The notes under the pieces: generated by a model
What the model saw: only the letters and a program-made list of their open reading frames with translations
Told to the model about the DNA's origin: nothing
Databases searched by the model: none
Position numbers and translations under genes: made by a program
Source: Methanospirillum lacunae
GTDB taxonomy: Archaea; Halobacteriota; Methanomicrobia; Methanomicrobiales; Methanospirillaceae
Direction of reading: 5' to 3'
Assembly: GCF_003173355.1 (NCBI RefSeq)
Contig: NZ_QGMY01000002.1
Span: forward strand, 1-64,000
Length of the DNA: 64,000 nucleotides
In this document: piece by piece, positions 35,816 to 43,881 of the stretch
How positions within the stretch are numbered: the stretch's first letter is position 1
Layout: each line of letters opens with the position of its first letter

Positions 35816-36649
35816 TTAACTAAAATAATTAACTATATTTCTGAATAGTTTCATATTCAACGACTCTGTGGGAACTTTGATTCCCTGTCGTTTCATCTTC
35901 TCTTTCTGCAGTGTCCAGTCATACAGGTTGACAAAATCCATTGCACGTTCCGGATGAGGCATCATCGCCAGAACTTTCCCGTTTTCTGAAGTAATCCCTG
36001 CAATATCAGCAGTTGAGCCGTTTGGATTAAACGGGTATTCACCGTTTGCAGATTTCATGTCGTCTTTACAGTAGGTAAATGCGATCATCTTCTTGCTCTG
36101 AAGTTTGGCAAGTGTCTCTTTAGAGCAGGAAAAATTACCTTCTCCATGAGATACCGGACAGACAATTTTATCGATGCCTTTTGTCCAGATATTGTCAGCA
36201 GTAGGTTTCAATGTAACATACCGGCATTCAAGCACCCCTTTGTGGTTGGGCATCAGGGCAATATCGCGTTTGAACTGCTTGTTAAACGCAGGTACGAGTC
36301 CAAGGTTTGCAAGGATTTGGAACCCGTTACAGATCCCGAGAACAAGATTGTCGCCATTCAGAAATTCAGTGAGATCATCCCAGAGATTATTTCTGACCCT
36401 GTTAGCGAATGCATTTCCCGCACCGGTATCATCACCGTACGAAAAGCCACCTGGAAATACAAGCAGACGATAATCAGATAGTCTCTGTTTTTTGTCAATG
36501 AGATCGTTGATGTGAACGATATCAGAATCCATTCCTGCACGGGCTAATACTTCTTGTGTCTCCATCTCTGAATTGATTCCGTATCCGCTCATGATGAGGG
36601 CTTTATCAGGAATCATATCCGGAGATTCGTTAAAAAATGAAGACGTCAT
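35816..36649 (-). CDS. purQ: FGAM synthase subunit PurQ (glutaminase)
   Basis: The ATG at 36649 follows the purL stop by one base, with GGAGG within the last purL codons. The protein has 277 residues. It is a class I glutamine amidotransferase: FPGGFSYGDD, nucleophile Cys107 in LGICNGFQ, and the His-Glu pair in MMPHPERAMD. It supplies ammonia to PurL in the fourth step of purine synthesis. It is about 50 residues longer than typical bacterial PurQ, mostly through a C-terminal extension (LYDWTLQKEKMKRQGI). Coupled translation with purL is clear. Confidence 0.95.
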   Translation of the reverse strand: MTSSFFNESPDMIPDKALIMSGYGINSEMETQEVLARAGMDSDIVHINDLIDKKQRLSDYRLLVFPGGFSYGDDTGAGNAFANRVRNNLWDDLTEFLNGDNLVLGICNGFQILANLGLVPAFNKQFKRDIALMPNHKGVLECRYVTLKPTADNIWTKGIDKIVCPVSHGEGNFSCSKETLAKLQSKKMIAFTYCKDDMKSANGEYPFNPNGSTADIAGITSENGKVLAMMPHPERAMDFVNLYDWTLQKEKMKRQGIKVPTESLNMKLFRNIVNYFS

Positions 36650-36650
36650 A

Positions 36651-39599
36651 TTAGTACCCTCCAAATGGTTTTTTATACGCAGCCTCAAGTTCGCTTACCG
36701 GTACAGATAGGATCTGCTTCTTTCCTGAAATCTGGAGGTTCTTCCCGCTTACCCGTCCGATAAGGACGGCATCAGGACCCATCGTCCGTTCAAATGGACG
36801 TTTATTATCAGGTGCTATTGTGACGACAAACCGTCCAAGCGTCTCTGAAAAGAGAAGGAGATCTGATCTTCCATCACCGGGGATGGTAATATCCATTCCA
36901 AGCCGACCTGCGATTGCCACCTTTGCAAGTGCAACTGCCAGACCTCCATGAGTGACAGGGAAAGCCGAAGCAACCAGATCATGCAGAATTGCGTGTGTCA
37001 GTTTTTCATATCGTGCTTTCACTGCCGGAATTTCAATATGGGGCACCGTTCCGGCAGCACTATTTGCACCACATATCTGGACAAAGTACTCTGATCCGCC
37101 GAGTTCTTCCCTTGTTTCTCCAATGAGATAGACCAGGTCACCTTCAATCTTGGCATCCAGTGAGACTGCCTTTGTTACATCAGGATGAACACCGATCGAA
37201 GAGATCAGCAGGGTTGGAGGGACTGAAACTCTGACCCTGTTGTTATCTGCGTCAAATCCGGAGAAATCATTGAACATGCTGTCCTTTCCTGAGATGAACG
37301 GGGTCATAAACCCGGTTGCTCCATCATAGCATCCCCGTACAGCTGCTTTGAGCTGGTCCAGGCGTTCAGGCTCATCTGACGAGCACCAGCAGAAGTTGTC
37401 AAGAATAGCGATTGATTCAAGGGGGACACCGATTGCAATAAGACCACGAATGGCTGTATCAATGCAGGCTATTGCCATTCGATAGGAATCGATCTCTGAG
37501 TACGAAGGGAAGAGACTCTGGGATAATCCAACTCCTTTTTTAGAGGAAGCAACAACTTTTGTCAGCGTAGCCACTCCCTGTACTCTGCCAATTCCCTGAA
37601 CTGGTCCTAGTACATGTCCGCCCTGCACAGTGTGATCATACTGAATAGATATGAACTCCTTTGAGCAGATGTTCTTTCGATGAAGCATCGTTTTCAGTGT
37701 ATCACCAAGATTTTCAGGGCATCCGGGAACAGGTTCGCTTGCTTCAGGAGATGAGGATGATGTTTTAAGATGCTTTACAGGGAGCCCGTCATGAAGGAAC
37801 GAGAGTTCGATATCCATGACCGTGGTTCCGTTGAACTCAACCACACAGCGTCCAGTATCTGTAAATGTCCCGATTACCGTGCCTTCAACCTCTCTGCGAC
37901 CAAGAAGATCCATGAGTTCATCGATTTTTTCAGGAGGTACTGCAAGGGTCATCCGCTCCTGTGATTCAGAGATCCAGATCTCCCATGGTGCCATTCCCGG
38001 GTATTTCAAAGGAACTTTATCAAGCACAACGTGACAACCATTGCACTCCTTTGCCATCTCTGCAACCGAACATGAGATCCCTCCTGCTCCATTGTCGGTA
38101 ATACTGGTATAGAGGCCCTTATCCCTGGCTTCTTTTACGATAACGTCTGATACCTTTTTTTGGGTGATTGGATCTCCTATCTGGACGGCAGTTACCGGAC
38201 TTGCCGGATCCAATGCTTCAGATGAGAAGGTGGCCCCGTGGATTCCGTCTTTTCCAACTCTGCCCCCGATCACAACGATACGATCACCGGGTCTGGCCTG
38301 TTTCTCATACAGATTCCTGTCTGCGTTTTTACGGGGCATGACTCCGACGGTTCCGGCAAAAACCAGGGGTTTTCCACAGTACCGGTCATCAAACCAGACA
38401 AATCCCTGTGGAGTTGGAATTCCAGAACAGTTCCCTCCAACTCCAACTCCGGCTACGACTCCATCAAGGATACGTCGAGGCGTGAGAATCGGATTTGACT
38501 GGTCTTTTCCACGAAAGAGAACGGGGTTCGTATCAGGATCACCGACACAAAATCCGTAGATGTTGATACAGGGTTTTGCTCCAAGTCCAAAACCGATAGT
38601 GTCCCGGTTTACTCCAACGATACCGGTGAGGGCACCACCGAACGGATCAAGAGCTGATGGTGAGTTGTGTGTCTCAACCTTATGGGTAACGAGATACTCA
38701 TCGTCAAAGATGATACCTCCTGAATTGTCTGAAAATACGCTCAGGCAGATATCTTTATCCCCTTTTTCTGCCCGGATTTTATTGGTCGCTGCCTGGATGA
38801 ATGTTTTATAGAGACCTTTCGGGACATCCTCGTCCATTGCTGAAGCAAAGATTGTGTGTTTGCAATGTTCGCTCCAGGTCTGGGCAAGTGATTCAATCTC
38901 AACATCAGTTGGGATTCTCCCGATTGCCTTGAAATAGTCTCTGATTGCATGAAGCTGTGCAAGGTCAAGGGCGAGCGGGCCTCTTCTCTGGCCTGTGACT
39001 GGATCTAAAATTCCTTCTTTTCCAATCTGTATGAGTTCCTGCTCCTCAAGACTGAGATCAACAGGTTCAGCAGTTGGAAGTTCATGTAGTTCAACAAACG
39101 GTACTACACGATCCATACCGCTGGTTCCATATTCCTGTCGTGTTTTTACGTGAACCCGGTTGACGAGCGGGTTTGCAAGGGTTGAGGTTAGCGTATTTAA
39201 CACATCGGGAGTGAGTTTCCCACAGACAAAGTACAGATGCGATGTATAGACTGCTTCTCCAGGCTCAAATTTTCGATTGGTAAAATCTTCTATGGTCTGT
39301 CTGGCAGTTGTTCCAACATTATCTGTTACACCAGGAAGGAATCCTACCTCAATGGCTGTATCAAAATATGCCTGAGTGGCCTCGTCCACCGTGAACTTCT
39401 GTACCACCGGGTTACTCAGTTGCAGACCAATCTCTCTGAGTTCATCCTGAGTGAAATCTTTGGAGACAGTGGAGATGGTATAAATATCAACGAGATGGAG
39501 TTCTTCGATTGGGATTCCAAGCGAACGAATCCGGTCTGTTCTGACTTTAAGGCGGGGATCAGCCTTATAGCGGATCTCAATCCGGTGGACATATGCCAT
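36651..39599 (-). CDS. purL: FGAM synthase PurL with fused PurS-like N-terminus
   Basis: The 982-residue protein is much longer than small PurL (about 720). Its first 170 residues resemble two PurS-type halves (YVHRIEIRYKADPRL...ISTVSKDF and a second unit with YFVCGKLT...RVHVKTRQEYG). The PurL core follows, with AQTWSEHCKHT, DDEYLVTHKVETHNSPSALDPFGGA, an ATP-binding FGAM-type repeat and a second half with SGKDSM. The glutaminase domain is absent and is supplied by the adjacent purQ. The fusion removes the need for a separate purS. Start MAYVHRIEI at 39599 fits the first PurS strand. Confidence 0.93.
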   Translation of the reverse strand: MAYVHRIEIRYKADPRLKVRTDRIRSLGIPIEELHLVDIYTISTVSKDFTQDELREIGLQLSNPVVQKFTVDEATQAYFDTAIEVGFLPGVTDNVGTTARQTIEDFTNRKFEPGEAVYTSHLYFVCGKLTPDVLNTLTSTLANPLVNRVHVKTRQEYGTSGMDRVVPFVELHELPTAEPVDLSLEEQELIQIGKEGILDPVTGQRRGPLALDLAQLHAIRDYFKAIGRIPTDVEIESLAQTWSEHCKHTIFASAMDEDVPKGLYKTFIQAATNKIRAEKGDKDICLSVFSDNSGGIIFDDEYLVTHKVETHNSPSALDPFGGALTGIVGVNRDTIGFGLGAKPCINIYGFCVGDPDTNPVLFRGKDQSNPILTPRRILDGVVAGVGVGGNCSGIPTPQGFVWFDDRYCGKPLVFAGTVGVMPRKNADRNLYEKQARPGDRIVVIGGRVGKDGIHGATFSSEALDPASPVTAVQIGDPITQKKVSDVIVKEARDKGLYTSITDNGAGGISCSVAEMAKECNGCHVVLDKVPLKYPGMAPWEIWISESQERMTLAVPPEKIDELMDLLGRREVEGTVIGTFTDTGRCVVEFNGTTVMDIELSFLHDGLPVKHLKTSSSSPEASEPVPGCPENLGDTLKTMLHRKNICSKEFISIQYDHTVQGGHVLGPVQGIGRVQGVATLTKVVASSKKGVGLSQSLFPSYSEIDSYRMAIACIDTAIRGLIAIGVPLESIAILDNFCWCSSDEPERLDQLKAAVRGCYDGATGFMTPFISGKDSMFNDFSGFDADNNRVRVSVPPTLLISSIGVHPDVTKAVSLDAKIEGDLVYLIGETREELGGSEYFVQICGANSAAGTVPHIEIPAVKARYEKLTHAILHDLVASAFPVTHGGLAVALAKVAIAGRLGMDITIPGDGRSDLLLFSETLGRFVVTIAPDNKRPFERTMGPDAVLIGRVSGKNLQISGKKQILSVPVSELEAAYKKPFGGY

Positions 39600-39789
39600 G
39601 TGTACTTATTGTATGATCGTTTAGGGGCAAAATATGTATCAAGCCGGGGAACTCCTGATGGAAATAAAAGGGTATGATAATGTTCTGGATACCCTAGGTA
39701 ATTTTGTTCCGGTTTGAGCGCAGATATTGAAGATTTTTAAATTTTCTTTAGATTTTTTTACTGTGACGAATGCGCTAAAATGAGCGCTT

Positions 39790-39812
39790 TATTATTTATA
39801 TATTTATATTTC
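39790..39812 (+). promoter_or_regulatory. TATA-box region for the aromatic mini-protein gene
   Basis: An A/T stretch with TTATTTATATATTTATAT lies about 80-100 bases before the ATG at 39894. It is the best TATA-box candidate nearby, with room for a leader that contains the hairpin at 39848-39864. Confidence 0.4.
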
Positions 39813-39847
39813 CAAGGTTTGTTTTTTTCTGGAATGACCAACTAATC

Positions 39848-39864
39848 GGTTGTTAGCAACAACC
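39848..39864 (+). promoter_or_regulatory. Perfect short inverted repeat in the leader
   Basis: GGTTGTT-AGC-AACAACC forms a 7-base perfect stem with a 3-base loop. It lies 30 bases upstream of the ATG of the aromatic mini-protein. It could be an RNA hairpin in the leader or a protein-binding site. There is no T-run after it, so it is not a typical terminator. Confidence 0.45.
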
Positions 39865-39893
39865 TTTATCATTGTCTATAATGATTAGGAATT

Positions 39894-40103
39894 ATGGGAA
39901 CGAAAATTTTTGTTCTAGGAGTACTTGTTTTAGTTGCACTTGCTGGTGTATCTATTAGTACTCCGGTTGTTGCGGATGATGGGTATTGTTACTATTATTG
40001 CTATGATAATGGTTATTGGTGGAATTATTACTGGGATTATCTCAATTATTACTGGAACAATTACTGGTATAACTACTGGTACTATTATTGGTATGGTTGG
40101 TAA
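39894..40103 (+). CDS. Tiny secreted Tyr/Trp/Asn-rich protein
   Basis: The 69-residue protein has a classic signal peptide (MGTKIFVLGVLVLVALAGVS, cleavage near VVADD). The mature part of about 40 residues consists almost only of Tyr, Trp, Asn and a few Asp/Gly, with two Cys near its start (YCYYYCYD) and repeats of the YWNxYW kind. Such a composition is rare. The signal peptide, the upstream TATA-like element, a leader hairpin and a T-run 15 bases after the stop all argue that the gene is real. I recognise no family. A surface, adhesive or electron-conducting role is only speculation. Confidence 0.62.
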   Translation: MGTKIFVLGVLVLVALAGVSISTPVVADDGYCYYYCYDNGYWWNYYWDYLNYYWNNYWYNYWYYYWYGW

Positions 40104-40117
40104 CAATATCCATCACA

Positions 40118-40126
40118 TTTTTTTTT
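40118..40126 (+). terminator. T-run terminator after the aromatic mini-protein gene
   Basis: Nine consecutive T residues begin 15 bases after the stop codon. Oligo-T runs on the coding strand act as intrinsic terminators in archaea. No hairpin precedes it, as is usual for archaeal terminators. Confidence 0.5.
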
Positions 40127-40524
40127 ATTAATACATTCTCGAATCCATGATGTTTCTATTCTGAATAAAGAATAATTATCATTCGTTCTCGAACTAGTCA
40201 ATCTGTATAACATCAACACATCTATGGTAGTTGAGTAAAACCGTAAGCATCCTTCTCATTGTGATAACACAATTCCTGTAGATGATAATGTAATCCTCTC
40301 TCTGGATCACCATCTATTCCTTATAATTAACAGAATCGCAGCGATGAACCAATATTACGCATTTTTGGTGAAGTAAACAGCAATACCGGGAAAATTCTGG
40401 ATAATATCATTACACTAAACAACGAGTCGGCAGATGTTACATAGCCCCTCTTTTATCATTATCGCGGTTGAAGAGATTATTACTCGCAGATAATTTTCCA
40501 GACAAAGCCGGGAGAGAGATTATT
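40127..40524. other. Intergenic region before ppk2
   Basis: No intact gene is seen. A startless frame at about 40334-40444 (LRIFGEVNSNTGKILDNI) looks mildly coding and may be a relic. A ribosome-binding site (GGGAGAG) for ppk2 lies at about 40510-40517. Confidence 0.35.
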
Positions 40525-41439
40525 ATGGAATTGAAAGGACCAAAAGTCAAGGATTACATAGCGAAATTTATTGTTGAACCTGGGAAACAGGTACGTCTTA
40601 AAGATTTTAAGACCGGATGGGCTGAAAACGAACAAATGAAGAAACTTGGAGAGGATAAGTCCAAGGATCTCCTCGTGGAAATGCTTGAAAAGGACCGGAG
40701 TGCTCTGGCAGCAGTTCAGGATCTTCTCTGGTCATCCCGAACTCATGCAGTCCTGATAATTCTTCAGGGAATGGATACAGCAGGAAAAGATGGAACAATC
40801 AGACATGTTATGTCAGGTGTAAACCCACAAGGGTGTTCAGTTCATGGGTTTAAGGTTCCAAGTACACAGGAGCATAATCATAATTTTCTCTGGCGGTATT
40901 CGAATGTTCTCCCGGAACGTGGAGAGATCGGTATCTTTAACCGGTCGTATTATGAGGATGTCCTGGTAACCAGAGTTCATCCTAATATTATCTCCGGTTT
41001 TCCAAAAGATATCGGACCTGATGCTGATGGATTCTGGAAAGGAAGATATTATGATATCAACGCGTTTGAGGAGCATCTTATCAGAAACGGAACACTCATT
41101 CTAAAATTCTTCCTCCATATCTCAAAAGATGAACAGAAACGCAGGCTTCTTGACCGGCTTGAGCATAAAGAAAAGTACTGGAAGTTTTCGGTAGCAGATC
41201 TTACTGAGCGACAGTTCTGGGATAATTACATAAAAGTATACGAGAAAATGCTTGAAGCTACTTCTACCGATATAGCTCCATGGTTTGTCATTCCCGGAGA
41301 CTATAAATGGGTTGCGCGGACTGCAGTTGCCGAAGCAGTTGTTACAGCAATTAAAGGGTTAAATCTGTCATATCCGTCGGTATCAGACGATGAGATCAAA
41401 CGTCTTATGGAGGCAAAGAAGAAACTCCAGGCAGAATAA
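40525..41439 (+). CDS. ppk2: Polyphosphate kinase 2 (PPK2 family)
   Basis: The ATG at 40525 is chosen over an upstream TTG because a GGGAG sequence precedes it and the family starts here. The 304-residue protein has the PPK2 core: Walker A GMDTAGKDG, the lid segment PSTQEHNHNFLWR and the Walker B/lid pair EIGIFNRSYYEDVLVTRVHP. PPK2 enzymes move phosphate between polyphosphate and nucleotides, mostly making NTP from NDP. The single-domain length fits class I. It stands alone, followed by a small basic-protein gene. Confidence 0.93.
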   Translation: MELKGPKVKDYIAKFIVEPGKQVRLKDFKTGWAENEQMKKLGEDKSKDLLVEMLEKDRSALAAVQDLLWSSRTHAVLIILQGMDTAGKDGTIRHVMSGVNPQGCSVHGFKVPSTQEHNHNFLWRYSNVLPERGEIGIFNRSYYEDVLVTRVHPNIISGFPKDIGPDADGFWKGRYYDINAFEEHLIRNGTLILKFFLHISKDEQKRRLLDRLEHKEKYWKFSVADLTERQFWDNYIKVYEKMLEATSTDIAPWFVIPGDYKWVARTAVAEAVVTAIKGLNLSYPSVSDDEIKRLMEAKKKLQAE

Positions 41440-41591
41440 TCCCTTATATCAATATCACAACCCTGATTTGCCTGAAATGGGGGTGAACCCTTGAAAATTC
41501 AGCAAAATGGCTTCTATCAGAAAGGATGTATACTTGAATCACTAATGCAAGGTACTCTGATCTGCTTTTACAAAATTTATTTTACCATAAT

Positions 41592-41601
41592 TTTTTATAA
41601 A
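41592..41601 (+). promoter_or_regulatory. TATA box for the small basic-protein gene
   Basis: TTTTTATAAA lies 30 bases before the ATG at 41631. That distance predicts transcription starting only a few bases before the AGGTGA ribosome-binding site. Confidence 0.5.
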
Positions 41602-41630
41602 CCCAGATATCAGGGCGAATAGGTGAAACT

Positions 41631-41798
41631 ATGAGTCATGATAAAAAGAAAGCCAAGAAAGTAGTTGGTCAGGTTCAGGCGGTCGTAGAGTCAGTAAATC
41701 CTGGAAAAGTTTCTGGAGAAAGTAAATCAGAAGGAAAAAATTCAGTTCCAGATAATAAAAGTAGTTCAAGTGGACAGTCAAAATCTAAAAAACGTTAA
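41631..41798 (+). CDS. Small Lys/Ser-rich basic protein (55 residues)
   Basis: An ATG preceded by AGGTGA begins a 55-codon frame: MSHDKKKAKKVVGQVQAVVE, then a Ser/Lys/Gly/Asn-rich tail ending SKSKKR. The protein is strongly basic and probably unstructured after residue 25. It could bind nucleic acid or polyphosphate. The latter would fit its place just after ppk2, but that is inference. The TATA box and ribosome-binding site are well placed, which supports expression. Confidence 0.6.
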   Translation: MSHDKKKAKKVVGQVQAVVESVNPGKVSGESKSEGKNSVPDNKSSSSGQSKSKKR

Positions 41799-41986
41799 AA
41801 GGTCTGATAACCTAATCAGCCAATTTTTCAATATTTTTCTATATCTGTTCCATCTTTTATTCTAATTATCACGGAGAGTAATTGCAATTTGTCTCCAGTA
41901 CATCATGGTATTCCAGGGGACAATCAATGTCTCCTCAATACTGATTCAAGAATTATTTGTATTAGCTTAAAGAATTCGTTCTTTTT

Positions 41987-42014
41987 TTTATAAATCATCC
42001 ACATCTATTTATAG
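41987..42014 (+). promoter_or_regulatory. TATA-box region of the thermosome gene
   Basis: Two TATA-like elements, TTTATAAAT at 41987-41995 and ATTTATAG at 42007-42014, lie 62 and 43 bases before the ATG at 42057. Either would give a leader of about 20-45 bases. The run of eight T residues in front may be part of the upstream element. Confidence 0.5.
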
Positions 42015-42056
42015 AACTATAAGTCAATGCTAACACATTATCGAGAGGGTTCAATA

Positions 42057-43688
42057 ATGTCAACACAACTTGGGGGACAACCGGTTTACATCCTTAGGGA
42101 AGGCAGTTCCAGAAATCATGGTCGTGATGCTCAAAGTATGAATATCACTGCCGCAAAAGCGGTAGCCAATGCTGTCCGTACTACTCTTGGCCCGAAAGGG
42201 ATGGACAAAATGCTTGTTGATTCCATGGGAGATGTGGTCATCACTAATGACGGGTTTACGATTCTCAGTGAGATGGACATTGAACACCCGGCAGCAAAGA
42301 TGATGGTTGAAATTGCTAAGACTCAGGATACCGAGGTTGGTGACGGGACCACTACTGCAGTAGTTATCGCAGGTGAATTACTCAAGCGTTCTGAAGAACT
42401 CATTGAACTAGGAATTCATCCGACAATCATCGTTCAGGGGTACAGGATGGCATCTGAAAAAGCCCAGGAGATACTCAAAGGGTTGGCAATCTCAATGAAA
42501 CCGTCTGATATTGAGATCCTTAAAAAGATAGCAGAGACTGCGATGGCTGGAAAAGGGGTGGAGTCAGCAAAACTCATGCTCTGTGATCTTGTATCAAAGG
42601 CTGTTACCAGTGTTTCAGAGCCTGATGGAACAGTGGATATTGATAATATCAAGGTTGAAAAGAGAGTAGGCGGGTCAATTGAAGATTCTGATATTGTCAT
42701 GGGTATTGTCCTTGAAAAAGAGAGAGTACACCCTGGCATGCCTACGAAAGTTACCGAGGCAAAAATTCTGCTTTTGAATGTAGGTGTTGAGTACAAAAAA
42801 ACAGAAGTCGATGCAGAGATCACAATAACCAGTCCAGGTCAGATGCAGGCTTTCATTAACGAAGAAGAGCAGATGGTCAAAAAGATTGCTGATTCAATAA
42901 TCAAAACCGGAGCTAATGTAGTTATCAGTCAGAAAGCTATCGATGACAATGCACAACATTATCTTTCAAAAGCAGGAATTTTGGCAATCCGCAGGGTGAA
43001 AGGAAGTGACATGGATAAACTTGCCCTGGCTACCGGTGCGACTGTCATATCCAGTATTGATGCAATATCTGCTAAAGAACTCGGATATGCAGGTATTGTT
43101 CAGGAGAGAAAGGTTTTAGGCGATGATTTGATCTTTATTGAAAAATGCAAAAACCCTAAAGCCGTCTCTATTATTATCCGCGGGGGAACTGAACACGTCA
43201 TTGCAGAATATGGACGGGCTATTGAAGATGGCATCAGGGTCGTTTCCACTGTTTTAAAAGATAAAAAATTTGTTGCCGGTGGTGGCTCTCCTGAAATTGA
43301 ATTGTCTCTTCGTCTCAGGCAATATGGGGCTTCGGTTGGAGGTCGGGCTCAACTCGCAATTGATGCTTTTGCTGCTTCTCTTGAAATTATTCCCAGGACA
43401 ATTGCAGAAAATGCAGGTCTTGACCCTATTGATATGATTGTTGCATTACGTGCTGCTCATGAAAAAGGTGAAAAGACCGCAGGTTTGGATGTATTTCAAG
43501 GAAAACCCCTGGATATGCTTAAAGAAGGTGTCATAGAACCACTCCGGGTAAAAACCCAGGCCATTGTGAGTGCAACAGAAGCAGCGGGAATGATCCTGAG
43601 AATTGATGATGTTATTAAATCAGCAAAGTCAGCAGCCCCGGCAATGCCTCCCGGAGGTATGGGTGAGATGGGCGGAATGGGGATGTGA
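42057..43688 (+). CDS. ths: Thermosome subunit (group II chaperonin)
   Basis: The ATG at 42057 ([13 protein letters not shown]) is the family start and has GAGGG upstream. The 543-residue protein shows all group II chaperonin signatures: [30 protein letters not shown], the apical domain, and [12 protein letters not shown]. It ends in the Gly-Met-rich tail typical of thermosomes ([13 protein letters not shown]). It folds proteins in a double ring in the cytoplasm, without a GroES-like lid. It stands alone, and its promoter may respond to heat. Confidence 0.97.
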   Translation: MSTQLGGQPVYILREGSSRNHGRDAQSMNITAAKAVANAVRTTLGPKGMDKMLVDSMGDVVITNDGFTILSEMDIEHPAAKMMVEIAKTQDTEVGDGTTTAVVIAGELLKRSEELIELGIHPTIIVQGYRMASEKAQEILKGLAISMKPSDIEILKKIAETAMAGKGVESAKLMLCDLVSKAVTSVSEPDGTVDIDNIKVEKRVGGSIEDSDIVMGIVLEKERVHPGMPTKVTEAKILLLNVGVEYKKTEVDAEITITSPGQMQAFINEEEQMVKKIADSIIKTGANVVISQKAIDDNAQHYLSKAGILAIRRVKGSDMDKLALATGATVISSIDAISAKELGYAGIVQERKVLGDDLIFIEKCKNPKAVSIIIRGGTEHVIAEYGRAIEDGIRVVSTVLKDKKFVAGGGSPEIELSLRLRQYGASVGGRAQLAIDAFAASLEIIPRTIAENAGLDPIDMIVALRAAHEKGEKTAGLDVFQGKPLDMLKEGVIEPLRVKTQAIVSATEAAGMILRIDDVIKSAKSAAPAMPPGGMGEMGGMGM

Positions 43689-43881
43689 ATAGTCCCCCAA
43701 TCAAGATTTAGCGATTCTTTTGGTTTATTCCTGAATAAACAGACGTTTCATTATTTATTTTTGATCAGAAGGTATAATGCGGAGTAGATCCGTCTCTCAT
43801 CCGCTAGAGAGTATTTTTAAAATTTCAAATTTTGGTCTTGTATTTTAGAATTTGGAAAAATTATCGGAGAATTAAAAGGCA

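Noticed and set aside
39934-40131. Overlapping frame over the aromatic gene coding for an Ile/Thr/Met-rich protein
   Set aside because: It is the +1 shadow of the Tyr/Trp repeats; the signal peptide and start context belong to the other frame.
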